NCBI RefSeq assembly: GCF_020783335.1
Contig: NZ_CP086068.1
Location: 1,178,001 to 1,242,000, forward strand
DNA: 64,000 bases
Source: Mucilaginibacter daejeonensis
GTDB taxonomy: Bacteria > Bacteroidota > Bacteroidia > Sphingobacteriales > Sphingobacteriaceae
Direction: 5' to 3'
Shown here: positions 18,486 through 26,359 of the stretch, in pieces
How positions within the stretch are numbered: position 1 is the stretch's first letter
Layout: every line of letters starts with the position of its first letter
Position numbers and translations under genes: made by a program
The notes under the pieces: generated by a model
What the model was told of the DNA's origin: nothing
Database searches by the model: none
What the model saw: the letters and a program-made list of their open reading frames with translations, nothing else

Positions 18486-18487
18486 TA

Positions 18488-19999
18488 TTATAAGATCTTG
18501 GTGGCAAAGCCCCAAATGCTTTTAAGGCTCACCAATATAACGATTATACCCACAGCCACCATGATCACTTTTACCGATATGCGGTTAGAGATACGTGCGG
18601 CTATAGGTGCGGCCAGCGCGCTGCCAATGATCAGCCCGGTAATGGCGCTCCATGGAGCCCCGTTCAGCATGATCAAAAAGGTAAGCGAGCCCATCATGGC
18701 GATAAAGAACCGTGTTAATTTAACGGTGCCCAGCGAGAACCGTGGATGACGGCCACCGGCGATCAGTGATGATAGCACGATAGAACCCCAGCCACCGCCG
18801 CCCACTGCGTCAATGAAACCACCGCCTAAACCTAACAGGGATATGCGTTTGATCTTTTCGCCTGAGCGCTTTTTGCCTGTTTTAAATGCTTTGGATAAGA
18901 TGACAGAGCCCAATATCAGTGTATACACCGATACCATTGGCTTGGTGTACATGGAATAATGCTCTAACGACGACACCAAATAAGCACCTACCAACGCACC
19001 GGCTATACCGGGCAAAATGAGCAGTTTGAACATCTTCCAGTTCACGTTGCCCATGCGGTAGTGCATCCAGCCGGCTATACCGTTGCTCATGATCTCAGAC
19101 AAGTGTACCGCCATGCTGGCGGACGCTGGCGTGATACCCATAGAAAGCGAGAATGCGGTAGAGGTGACCCCATATGACATGCCAATGGCGCCATCGATCA
19201 TGGCGAACACGAACCCTGCCGCCAGGAACTTGTAGAACAAACTATCGATACCCTCTACGTAGGTCTTGAAACCCGGTTCATTATACCATAGCGAGGCGAA
19301 GGCCACACCTAACGATATCACGATGGTAAGCCAGATCAGCCACTTAAAGTTCTTTTTGCGGACCGGCTTAGGGTCTACAAGTATGGCTGTAGCCTTATTG
19401 AGGGCCGTTACCTTGCTGGCAAAGTCGCCGGTCAGGGTATTGCGTAACGCACTGAGCTGTTGTAGTGTAGTATCTAACTCGTTCGGCAGCGCTTCGGCCA
19501 GTACTTCCTTTAATCGTTTGGCCACCGTTGGCGACTTGCCGTTGGTAGAGATAGCAACTTTAAGGTCGCCCTTTTTGACGATGGAGCCCAGGTAAAAATC
19601 GCAAAGCTCGGGCTTATCGGCCACATTGATCAGTAGTTTGCGTTGGTGGGCGGCCTGGCGGATCTGCTCGTTCAGCACATTATCTGCCGTGGCAGCGATC
19701 ACCACATCGGCCTGGTCCAGGTCGGTATCGGCAAAGCGCTTTTGTACGATGGTCACCCGCGGATAGCGGGCTGCCAGCTCCAACACTTCGGGCAATATCG
19801 CTTCAGCTACGATGGTCACCGTGGCTAACTGGCTATTGTTCAGTAAAGCTGTAAGCTTTTCAAGACCGACATTGCCTGCGCCGATCAATACCGTGCGTAG
19901 TTGGTTCAGCTTCAAAAAAACAGGGAATAGCTGGTTACCATCCGCTGTTGCGGTGGCAGGTACTGGGGCTATATGTCCATTTTTAGGCAAGGATGCCAT
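18488..19999 (-). CDS. Fusion: siroheme synthase N-domain (precorrin-2 dehydrogenase/ferrochelatase) plus TSUP sulfite exporter
   Basis: A 503-residue protein of two parts. Residues about 20-200 are a CysG-N/Met8p-like domain: LFPVFLKLNQLRTVLIGAG with a Rossmann motif, NVADKPELCDFYLGSIVKKG, and AISTNGKSPTVAKRLKE. It would oxidise precorrin-2 and insert iron to make siroheme. Residues about 220-503 hold roughly eight membrane segments of the TauE/SafE (TSUP) anion exporter family, with MIDGAIGMSYGVTST and GGGFIDAVGGGGWG. It overlaps cobA by 17 bp and precedes cysH by 2 bp. The fusion ties the sulfite reductase cofactor to sulfite transport at the inner membrane. Confidence 0.9.
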   Translation of the reverse strand: MASLPKNGHIAPVPATATADGNQLFPVFLKLNQLRTVLIGAGNVGLEKLTALLNNSQLATVTIVAEAILPEVLELAARYPRVTIVQKRFADTDLDQADVVIAATADNVLNEQIRQAAHQRKLLINVADKPELCDFYLGSIVKKGDLKVAISTNGKSPTVAKRLKEVLAEALPNELDTTLQQLSALRNTLTGDFASKVTALNKATAILVDPKPVRKKNFKWLIWLTIVISLGVAFASLWYNEPGFKTYVEGIDSLFYKFLAAGFVFAMIDGAIGMSYGVTSTAFSLSMGITPASASMAVHLSEIMSNGIAGWMHYRMGNVNWKMFKLLILPGIAGALVGAYLVSSLEHYSMYTKPMVSVYTLILGSVILSKAFKTGKKRSGEKIKRISLLGLGGGFIDAVGGGGWGSIVLSSLIAGGRHPRFSLGTVKLTRFFIAMMGSLTFLIMLNGAPWSAITGLIIGSALAAPIAARISNRISVKVIMVAVGIIVILVSLKSIWGFATKIL

Positions 20000-20771
20000 A
20001 AAGGTTCTTTACGGTATTGAACGCCGGATGTAAGGATACCACCTTGCCAAATATCATCATGGCCGGGGCTTTCACCTGGTTGGCCGCAGCCAGTTCTACC
20101 AAAGTTTCTACGGTACCGATCACTACTTTCTCTTTGTCGGTAGATCCACTTTGAATAATGGCGGCCGGCAGCTCATGTTTGCCTTCGGCCTTGAATATCT
20201 CGGTGATCTGTACCAATTTGTGCAGCCCCATCAATACTACTACGGTAGCATTGCTGCGGGCAGCATCATAAAGATCTTTTGATATTTGCTGATCGGCAGT
20301 GGTACCGGTGATCACCCAAAAGCTCTCGCTGGCGCCACGGTGCGTTACCGGTATCTGCTGTAAGCCGGGTACACCGATCGAGCTGGAAATGCCGGGCACT
20401 ACCTGGGTAGGGATCTGGTGCGCCGCCGCAAATTCGATCTCTTCATACCCACGACCAAAAACGAACGGGTCGCCGCCTTTTAGACGAACCACGTGGCCGT
20501 AGTTCAAGGCATAATCCACCATCAACTGGTTAACAGCATCCTGCGAATAGGAGTGCTCGCCCGAGCGTTTGCCTACGTATACTTTTTGTGCAGTTGCCGG
20601 TGCCAGGTCAAGCAGGTCATCGTTAACCAAGGCATCGTACAATACCACATCGGCGGTTTGTAAGGCTTTCATACCTTTAATAGTGATCAGGTCGGCATCA
20701 CCCGGGCCAGCGCCCACTAACGTTATCCTGGGCTCTTTATGTTGTGATTTCGTTTCGTTGTTCAATTTCAT
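19983..20771 (-). CDS. cobA: Uroporphyrinogen-III C-methyltransferase (SUMT)
   Basis: A 262-residue SAM-dependent enzyme that methylates uroporphyrinogen III at C2 and C7 to give precorrin-2, the branch point to siroheme. The motifs VGAGPGDADLITIKG, VLYDALV and RLKGGDPFVFGRG are the family signatures. It starts 4 bp before the end of the sulfite reductase gene (ATGA overlap) and is followed by the next siroheme enzyme, so cofactor and apoenzyme are made from one transcript. Confidence 0.95.
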   Translation of the reverse strand: MKLNNETKSQHKEPRITLVGAGPGDADLITIKGMKALQTADVVLYDALVNDDLLDLAPATAQKVYVGKRSGEHSYSQDAVNQLMVDYALNYGHVVRLKGGDPFVFGRGYEEIEFAAAHQIPTQVVPGISSSIGVPGLQQIPVTHRGASESFWVITGTTADQQISKDLYDAARSNATVVVLMGLHKLVQITEIFKAEGKHELPAAIIQSGSTDKEKVVIGTVETLVELAAANQVKAPAMMIFGKVVSLHPAFNTVKNLYGILA

Positions 20772-22852
20772 GCTTTAAGCCCCTCGCGCTCGGCTTTCAT
20801 TTCGGTCAAAAATTCTTCGGCGCTTTTCATGTATGCGGTAGCAAAGGCCTCTGATGGTTCGTTCTGGTTGATCTGCAATACCAGGTCATTAAATGACACC
20901 GGTAGTTGTACCAACCCGGTACTCACATAATTAGTATCGAACTCTTTGATCACACCGCTTTGGGTGCTGGTATTGATATTCTTATCTAACAACAATGCTT
21001 TAGCACTGCTGATGAAGGTATTGTAACTATGATAAATGGCATCGGCCCAACGACCTTCGGCAAAGGCCTCCTTGCCCCAGCCCAGTTTTTCTTCAGCCTC
21101 GAACAGTAGCGTGGCCACCAGATCGATTATCACGCCGGCACACTCACCAACGCCAATGGCGGTGGCAAAGGTCTCTTCATGACCCCAGTCCACAAATTCA
21201 TCATCGGTAAGAGTGGTCAGATCGGCCAGTGGCTTCAATAGCTGGTAAAAATAGTCCTTACCTTTGCTGTCATAATAGTTATGGAAGGTCTCCTGGCTTA
21301 CAGCGTTGGTTTGATAATCGTCCAGAACGGCGCGCAATACATGCGTTGCACGCTTGGCAGGTATCTTGATCACCTTTTCGGCAGCACGGCCAATGCCGTC
21401 GCCCACGGTGCCCCCGCCCAATAAAACCTGTACAGAAGGCAGCACACGTTTATCGGCCTTTAACGAACTGCCGTGAAAACCTATATGCGCCAAACCATGC
21501 TGACCGCAGGAGTTCATGCAACCACTGATCTTGATCTTGATATCGCGGTTGTAGATCAGGTCCTCATATTCGTTATAGATCACATCTTCCAACACGCGCG
21601 ATAGCGTCATGCTGTTAGAGATGCCTAAGTTACAAGTATCTGTACCAGGGCAGGTGGTCACATCGGCCACGCTGTCAAAACCCGGTTCGGCCAGTTGCAG
21701 CTCGTTCAAGGCATTGAATAATGCAGGTAACGCCTCTTTACGAGCATACTTTAATAACAAGCCCTGATTTTGGGTAACGCGTATCTCGTCGGCCACCAAT
21801 CCGCGGATACCATCCACCAAACGGCGGGCCTCAGGAGTATGAATATCGCCAACGGGCACTTTTACGTACACGCCGTAAAAACCACTTTGCTTTTGCTCGA
21901 ACACGTTGGTGGCCAACCACTGCTCATATTTAAGAGGGTTGGCAATGCTTACGTCCGCTACCTGGCCGGTAGGTGGGGCAGGTTGAGGAACGGTATCGCG
22001 GTCGATCTTAAAGGTCTTGACCTTGTTAGCCGTTTTTTCGATAGCGGCCAGGCGCAGCAACTCATCGATGCCTATCTTGGCCACCAGAAATTTAAGGCGG
22101 GCCTTGTTACGATTATTGCGTTCGCCATAGCGATCGAACACACGAATGATCGATTCAGTATAAGGAATGATCTCGTCCTCAGGTAGAAACTCATGCACGA
22201 TGTGTGCTAAGGCCGGTTGGGCACCAAGTCCGCCGCCTAACATCACTTTAAAACCGCGCTGATCGCCTACCAGTTTAGGGATAAAGCCCAGATCGTGTAT
22301 ATAACTGAAACCGGTATCGGCCTCGCTCGAGGAGAACGATATTTTGAACTTACGACCCATTTCCTGACAGATCGGGTTACGTAAAAAGTATTCGAACATG
22401 GCTTGAGCATACGGCGAAACGTCAAACGGCTCGGCCGGGTCAATGCCCGAAGCAGGGGAGGCCGTCACATTACGTACGGTGTTACCGCAAGCCTCACGCA
22501 GGGTAATGTCATCCTGCTCCAGTTTGGCCCAAAGCTCAGGGGTGCGGTCCAAACTCACATAATGTATCTGGATGTCCTGGCGGGTGGTGAGGTGCAGGTT
22601 GCCACTGCCGTACTCGTCGGCAATATCGGCAATGCGTAATAACTGTTTAAAGGTAACTTTGCCGAACGGCAGCTTGATACGTACCATTTGTACTCCGGGC
22701 TGGCGTTGGCCATATACACCGCGCGCAAGGCGCAGGCTTCTGAATTTTTCGTCGTGGATCTTACCCTCGCGAAAGGCCCTGATCTTTTTCTCAAGATCAA
22801 TGATATCCTTCTCTACGATCGGGTTCTCCAATTCGGTCCTAAAACTCTGCAT
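20768..22852 (-). CDS. Siroheme-dependent sulfite (nitrite/sulfite) reductase with C-terminal HEPN-like region
   Basis: A 694-residue protein; the ATG at 22852 (MQSFRTELENP) is preferred to the one at 22900, which would lie inside the leader terminator. Two ferredoxin-like and two siroheme/4Fe-4S half-domains are present, with cluster ligands in TCPGTDTCN (C-x5-C) and GCMNSCGQHG (C-x3-C). The last 130 or so residues (KLGWGKEAFAEGRWADAIYHS) look like an added helical HEPN-like domain. It reduces sulfite to sulfide with six electrons. The company of cysH, cysD and cysN argues for sulfite as substrate rather than nitrite. It is the first enzyme gene after the cysteine leader. Confidence 0.92.
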   Translation of the reverse strand: MQSFRTELENPIVEKDIIDLEKKIRAFREGKIHDEKFRSLRLARGVYGQRQPGVQMVRIKLPFGKVTFKQLLRIADIADEYGSGNLHLTTRQDIQIHYVSLDRTPELWAKLEQDDITLREACGNTVRNVTASPASGIDPAEPFDVSPYAQAMFEYFLRNPICQEMGRKFKISFSSSEADTGFSYIHDLGFIPKLVGDQRGFKVMLGGGLGAQPALAHIVHEFLPEDEIIPYTESIIRVFDRYGERNNRNKARLKFLVAKIGIDELLRLAAIEKTANKVKTFKIDRDTVPQPAPPTGQVADVSIANPLKYEQWLATNVFEQKQSGFYGVYVKVPVGDIHTPEARRLVDGIRGLVADEIRVTQNQGLLLKYARKEALPALFNALNELQLAEPGFDSVADVTTCPGTDTCNLGISNSMTLSRVLEDVIYNEYEDLIYNRDIKIKISGCMNSCGQHGLAHIGFHGSSLKADKRVLPSVQVLLGGGTVGDGIGRAAEKVIKIPAKRATHVLRAVLDDYQTNAVSQETFHNYYDSKGKDYFYQLLKPLADLTTLTDDEFVDWGHEETFATAIGVGECAGVIIDLVATLLFEAEEKLGWGKEAFAEGRWADAIYHSYNTFISSAKALLLDKNINTSTQSGVIKEFDTNYVSTGLVQLPVSFNDLVLQINQNEPSEAFATAYMKSAEEFLTEMKAEREGLKA

Positions 22853-22868
22853 ACTCAGTTTCGAATTC

Positions 22869-22910
22869 AAAAAAAGCCTCTGTTGGTGGTTTGACCGCAA
22901 GAGGCTTTTT
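22869..22910 (-). terminator. Attenuator terminator of the sulfate operon (segments 3:4)
   Basis: On the minus strand AAAAAGCCTCT (22910-22900) pairs over 11 bp with AGAGGCTTTTT (22881-22871), with an 18-nt loop and seven T residues ending at 22869. It lies between the leader ORF stop and the sulfite reductase ATG (22852), so it must be read through for the operon to be expressed. Confidence 0.9.
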
Positions 22911-22961
22911 GCTAATGATCACTTTAATAACTAAATGAGCCCCCGGTCATGATGACGACCG
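22892..22961 (-). promoter_or_regulatory. Antiterminator (2:3) and competing leader hairpin (1:2)
   Basis: Hairpin 1:2: CGGUCGU (22961-22955) pairs with AUGACCG (22950-22944) over 7 bp with one G-U and a CAUC loop. Antiterminator 2:3: UGACCGGGGGCU (22949-22938) pairs with AGCCUC (22906-22901) and CGGUCA (22897-22892), 12 bp in all with a 3-nt UUG bulge and one G-U. Segment 3 includes the 5' arm of the terminator, so 2:3 and 3:4 exclude each other, and 1:2 excludes 2:3. Segment 1 directly follows the Cys codons. Confidence 0.75.
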
Positions 22962-23002
22962 CAGCAGCAAATGAACATCATTTTACGTGCTTTCTTACTC
23001 AT
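22931..23002 (-). CDS. Cysteine-rich leader peptide of the sulfate operon
   Basis: A 23-codon ORF from ATG at 23002 to TAG at 22931. Residues 12-14 are three consecutive Cys, all TGC (22969-22961), preceded by a basic N-terminus (MSKKARK) and followed by GRHHDRG. It starts only 8 nt after a TATATTTG box, so the message is nearly leaderless. Its position ahead of an intrinsic terminator and a cysteine-producing operon marks it as an attenuation leader: its translation, not its product, is expected to matter. Stalling at the Cys codons should free the antiterminator. Confidence 0.82.
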   Translation of the reverse strand: MSKKARKMMFICCCGRHHDRGLI

Positions 23003-23038
23003 ATAGTATTCAAATATATATACTATATAGGAATAGTA
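23003..23038 (-). promoter_or_regulatory. Promoter and possible operator of the sulfate operon
   Basis: The minus strand has TATATTTG (23018-23011), an exact -7 box. No TTTG lies 19-21 nt upstream; instead there are three ATAGTA/TACTAT half-sites (23003-23008, 23021-23026, 23033-23038) forming two overlapping palindromes around and upstream of the box. This suggests a regulator-dependent promoter, which is an inference. Confidence 0.55.
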
Positions 23039-23149
23039 GGAATTTATTTGGAAAAAAGATCTTCACATTACAATGGGAATGGTAGATGAGTGATTGGTCT
23101 GTCAAGATGGACCTTGTGGAAAATTGTTAAGAAAAAACAGTTAACAGTA

Positions 23150-23180
23150 TTTGGACTGCTTCTAAATAATGCTAATTTTG
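23150..23180 (+). promoter_or_regulatory. Promoter for the gene at 23191
   Basis: TTTG at 23150-23153, a 19-nt spacer and TAATTTTG at 23173-23180: a complete Bacteroidota -33/-7 pair. The ATG follows 10 nt later. Confidence 0.75.
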
Positions 23181-23190
23181 CGCTATCGAT

Positions 23191-23556
23191 ATGGCCGGAG
23201 TTAAAACAGCTACTGCATCAAGTTACACCGAAGTGTTCGCCAATAAGGCGGGTACTGTATACCAAAGCGACCGCGAAGGTTGCTGGTATATTGACTTTGA
23301 TGGTAAGCTGGTACGCTTTGATCACCGCGGTTTGTTGAAACTTAAGAACTCGATCTGCAGGGTAGACATTGAAGAACTACTGCTGAACAGCGACCGGTCA
23401 CCTGAGATCGAGATGGTGTTCATTTGCGCCTGCAACCATTGTTATTTTTTGAACCTGCTGCAGATCATCTCGTTAAAGCAGCTTTTGGAGGGCACCTTCG
23501 TGATGCTGGAGCTGAACCAGATCATTCGCGACAGGCTGCACCGCTTACCTTTCTGA
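23191..23556 (+). CDS. Conserved-looking small protein with a CxCxxC motif, function unknown
   Basis: A 121-residue cytoplasmic protein without signal peptide or membrane segment. I do not recognise the family. It has a GCWYIDFDGK strand region, a basic Leu-rich middle (LLKLKNSICRVDIEELL), a FICACNHCYFL motif (C-x-C-x2-C near residue 80) and a Leu-rich C-terminal helix. The three close cysteines could bind a metal. It has its own strong promoter and is divergent from the sulfate operon, with 188 bp between the leader ATG and this ATG. A role in sulfur or metal control is possible but not shown. Confidence 0.7.
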   Translation: MAGVKTATASSYTEVFANKAGTVYQSDREGCWYIDFDGKLVRFDHRGLLKLKNSICRVDIEELLLNSDRSPEIEMVFICACNHCYFLNLLQIISLKQLLEGTFVMLELNQIIRDRLHRLPF

Positions 23557-23630
23557 TCAGATATTCTTTTCAAAATGATGCTATTTGCCTGATAGTCTCT
23601 AATTTAGACTTATTTCGAATTGTTTATATA

Positions 23631-23662
23631 TTGGGTAACTACCACTTATAGCACTATTTTTG
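23631..23662 (+). promoter_or_regulatory. Promoter for ferritin
   Basis: TTG at 23631-23633, a 21-nt spacer and TATTTTTG at 23655-23662. The ATG is at 23703. Confidence 0.65.
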
Positions 23663-23702
23663 TTCGTATTACAAAGTATACGATCCCATACCTATATATA
23701 AC

Positions 23703-24242
23703 ATGAAAGATATTATGCGAGTGAAGTGCCTGTTATCTGCCGATATAGAGACACTTTTGAACCAACAGATAAAGAAAGAGGCCCATTCATCAGCTATGTA
23801 CCTGGCCATGGCCTCATGGTGTAACCAAAACGGTTTTGATTATTCATCTGACTACTTTTTTAAACAGTCGGACGAGGAGCGTTTTCACCAATTAAAGCTT
23901 TTCAAATATGTATTGGATATGGGCGGCAGCGCCATATCACCAGATGTGAGCGGCATCAGGCAAGAATACTCTTCATTGCGTGAGGTATTTGAAGAGGCTT
24001 TGGAGGCCGAGATCGCCATCACTCAATCATTCAAAGTGATCGCTGCCAACTGCTTAAAGGAGCAGGATTTTGTGACCTTTGAATTCCTGAACTGGTTCAT
24101 GAAAGAGCAACGCGAAGAGGAATACAAAGCCCGTCGTGCGCTGGAACTGTTCGAGGTTATTGGCGAAGAAGGCACCGGCCTTTGGGAGATCGACAAGCAC
24201 GTCAATAAGATCAAATACGACAGCGAGACCGCCGGCGAATAA
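23703..24242 (+). CDS. ftnA: Non-heme ferritin
   Basis: A 179-residue four-helix ferritin. The ferroxidase ligands can be placed in KKEAHSSAMYLAM (Glu in helix A), SDEERFHQLKLFKYV (Glu and His in helix B), EAEIAITQSFK (helix C) and KEQREEEYKA (helix D). There is no heme-binding Met as in bacterioferritin. It oxidises ferrous iron and stores it as mineral in a 24-mer shell in the cytoplasm. It is a single gene with its own promoter and terminator. Confidence 0.94.
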   Translation: MKDIMRVKCLLSADIETLLNQQIKKEAHSSAMYLAMASWCNQNGFDYSSDYFFKQSDEERFHQLKLFKYVLDMGGSAISPDVSGIRQEYSSLREVFEEALEAEIAITQSFKVIAANCLKEQDFVTFEFLNWFMKEQREEEYKARRALELFEVIGEEGTGLWEIDKHVNKIKYDSETAGE

Positions 24243-24263
24243 TTTGGTCGATCTATATCATTC

Positions 24264-24297
24264 AAGAGCCCTTGCTGATCAGCAAGGGCTCTTTTGT
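24264..24297. terminator. Bidirectional terminator between ferritin and photolyase
   Basis: A perfect 30-nt palindrome (24264-24293, AAGAGCCCTTGCTGA and its complement) followed by T-rich sequence. It serves the ferritin gene and may also serve the convergent gene. Confidence 0.88.
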
Positions 24298-24298
24298 T

Positions 24299-25834
24299 TT
24301 ACAACTCGTTCAGGTTATTGAGGTAGGTCTCGGCCTGCAGCATGGTCTTTTCTTTTTCGTCGGGTTTCATCTTTTTGAGGGTCACGTAAGCCATACCGAT
24401 GCGCGGGTTCTTTTCCAGCTTGTCGGCATTGCGGTCAAAAAAGTTCCAATACAGGCTATTGAACGGGCAAGCTTTCTCGCCATGTCTTGCCTTATAATTG
24501 TAGTGGCAATGCTTACAGTGATCGCTCATCTTGTTAATGTAAGCCGCTGAGGCCACATAGGGCTTTGACCCAACGATGCCGCCATCGGCAAATTGGCTCA
24601 TGCCCCGGGTGTTGGTGACCTCCACCCATTGTATAGCGTCGATGTAGATACCCAGGTACCAGGCGTCCACGTGGTCAGGGTCTATGCCCGCCAGCAAGGC
24701 AAAGTTACCGATCACCATGAGGCGTTGGATGTGATGCGCCCAGGCCTCATCCAATGACTGGGTAATGCACTTGTTCAGGCAGTTCATCTTGGTCTTGCCA
24801 TCCCAAAACCAGTGGGGTATCTCGGTCTTGTGGCCAAAAAAGTTCTTTTGGTCATAGCCAGGCATGTGCGCCCAGTAAACGCCCCGCATAAATTCGCGCC
24901 AGCCGATCACCTGCCTGATGTAGCCTTCTACCTGGGCCAGGCTGATCTTGTTTTTGTTGCTTTGATAATGGCTGATCACCTTACCCACGATCTCGGCCGG
25001 TGATATCAGCTTAACGTTCTGCGCGAACGATATCCGCGAGTGGAACAAACTGCTATGCTCCTGCAGCATGGCATCTTCGTAAGTACCAAAGTGGGGGAGC
25101 AGATGTTCGCAAAAATATTCCAGCACCTTTAAAGCCTCCTGCCTGCTGAGCGGCCAGGGCAGGTGCTCTTCATCAAAGCCGCCAAAGTATTTCACGCCCA
25201 TCTTATCGATCATCTTTTTGAGGGATGATACATCATGGTCAAATCGTAAGGCGTCTTGCAGCGGCACCTTACCATCATACTTGTTACGATTATCGGCGTC
25301 AAAGTTCCAGCGGTCGCCCTCGGGTTCATCGCCATGCATCAGGATGTGGTTCTTGCTGCGCATGTGGCGGTAAAAGTTCTCCATTAGGTAACGTTTTTTG
25401 CCGCCAAAAAAATCATGCACCTCCATGCGCTCCGTCAAAAAGTGCTCGGTATCGGCTACGCCGGTATTGATGTTTAAGCCTTTGCAAATATCCTTGAGCT
25501 GCTCATCCAGCCGGTATTCATCAGGCAATTGATATTCAAATAGCTCGATCTTCTCTTTTTTGATGATCTTTTTGATGTTCTTTTCCAGGTCCTGCTCGTT
25601 GCCTTGATCATCTAAATTCAAGTAGATCACCCGGTGACCGGCTTTGGTGAGGTGGTGGGCAAAGTTGCGCATGGCGCCAAAAAATGCCAGGATCTTTTGC
25701 ACGTTGTGCATTACGTACTCCTGCTCCTGCATGATCTCGAGCATGAGGTAGGTCGCCTCATCGTTGGTATGTTGCAACCAGCTGTGGGCGCTGTTAAGCT
25801 GATCGCCTAATATTAACCGTAAAGTTTTGGGCAT
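24299..25834 (-). CDS. Cryptochrome/photolyase-related protein, FeS (PhrB-like) type
   Basis: A 511-residue member of the deoxyribodipyrimidine photolyase-related (DPRP, FeS-BCP) group. The N-terminus (LRLILGDQLN) is the alpha/beta domain that binds an antenna chromophore. The C-terminal part carries the FAD region (DEAWAHHIQRLMVIGN, DPDHVDAWYLGIYIDAIQWVE) and the 4Fe-4S cysteines (one in LNKCITQ, and SDHCKHC with KACPFN). Members studied repair (6-4) photoproducts with blue light. No other light-related gene is nearby. Whether it is repair enzyme or sensor cannot be told from the sequence. Confidence 0.92.
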   Translation of the reverse strand: MPKTLRLILGDQLNSAHSWLQHTNDEATYLMLEIMQEQEYVMHNVQKILAFFGAMRNFAHHLTKAGHRVIYLNLDDQGNEQDLEKNIKKIIKKEKIELFEYQLPDEYRLDEQLKDICKGLNINTGVADTEHFLTERMEVHDFFGGKKRYLMENFYRHMRSKNHILMHGDEPEGDRWNFDADNRNKYDGKVPLQDALRFDHDVSSLKKMIDKMGVKYFGGFDEEHLPWPLSRQEALKVLEYFCEHLLPHFGTYEDAMLQEHSSLFHSRISFAQNVKLISPAEIVGKVISHYQSNKNKISLAQVEGYIRQVIGWREFMRGVYWAHMPGYDQKNFFGHKTEIPHWFWDGKTKMNCLNKCITQSLDEAWAHHIQRLMVIGNFALLAGIDPDHVDAWYLGIYIDAIQWVEVTNTRGMSQFADGGIVGSKPYVASAAYINKMSDHCKHCHYNYKARHGEKACPFNSLYWNFFDRNADKLEKNPRIGMAYVTLKKMKPDEKEKTMLQAETYLNNLNEL

Positions 25835-25909
25835 GCTGTAGTTAACAACAAGCCGCCTTAGAGGTTTCTTAAATATCGGTACTGGAAGGCGATAATGGGA
25901 GAGCAGAAA

Positions 25910-25950
25910 GGTCCGGCTTTTGGGAATGCCTTGGGCGGCTGAGCCGGACC
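25910..25950 (-). terminator. Possible terminator after the 88-residue gene
   Basis: GGTCCGGC (25910-25917) and GCCGGACC (25943-25950) form an 8-bp stem with a 25-nt loop; the minus strand then reads TTTCTGC. The U run is weak. Confidence 0.4.
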
Positions 25951-25968
25951 GTTGATATGGTGAGCTTA

Positions 25969-26235
25969 TTAGCTGGCTGTTGTTGCGTCGGAAGCCTCGG
26001 CTGGTGCTTCAGCTGGTTGGTTAGCGGTCAATGTGCTTTTATCGATCTTCAGATCTTTAGCTAACCTTTTGGCTAATTGTTTAGCACCTTTTCTGATCTT
26101 CTTGTCCAGCTTTTTTGATGGTTGGCTCAGTTTGCCGGTCACTTCGGTCAACTGGGTGATCAAGCTTTCTTTTATCTCGTTCTCTGCGTTCTTTTTAGCG
26201 GCCTTGATAAGTGTTTTAGCGTCATTCTTTTTCAT
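25969..26235 (-). CDS. Small Lys/Ala-rich protein, function unknown
   Basis: An 88-residue protein. The first 70 residues are highly basic and predicted to be helical, with repeated KK, KKL and AKRLAKDL units; the tail (about 72-88) is acidic and Ala/Pro-rich (AEAPAEASDATTAS). There is no signal peptide. The composition recalls small nucleoid-associated or histone H1-like proteins, but no diagnostic motif is present. The start is supported by the compact ORF and lack of upstream alternatives. Confidence 0.65.
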   Translation of the reverse strand: MKKNDAKTLIKAAKKNAENEIKESLITQLTEVTGKLSQPSKKLDKKIRKGAKQLAKRLAKDLKIDKSTLTANQPAEAPAEASDATTAS

Positions 26236-26359
26236 ATGGTTCGGAGCTTGCTATAAGCCACAAAGATATGTTATCACATAGTTAATGTAATGTTATCATT
26301 GTGTTAACCACATGGGCATCATATATATGTTGTGACCGCCTTCTTAACACAAAAAGCCG

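Noticed and set aside
22853-22900. Longer sulfite reductase start at 22900
   Set aside because: The extra codons are the loop and 3' arm of the terminator hairpin; the conserved N-terminus starts at 22852.
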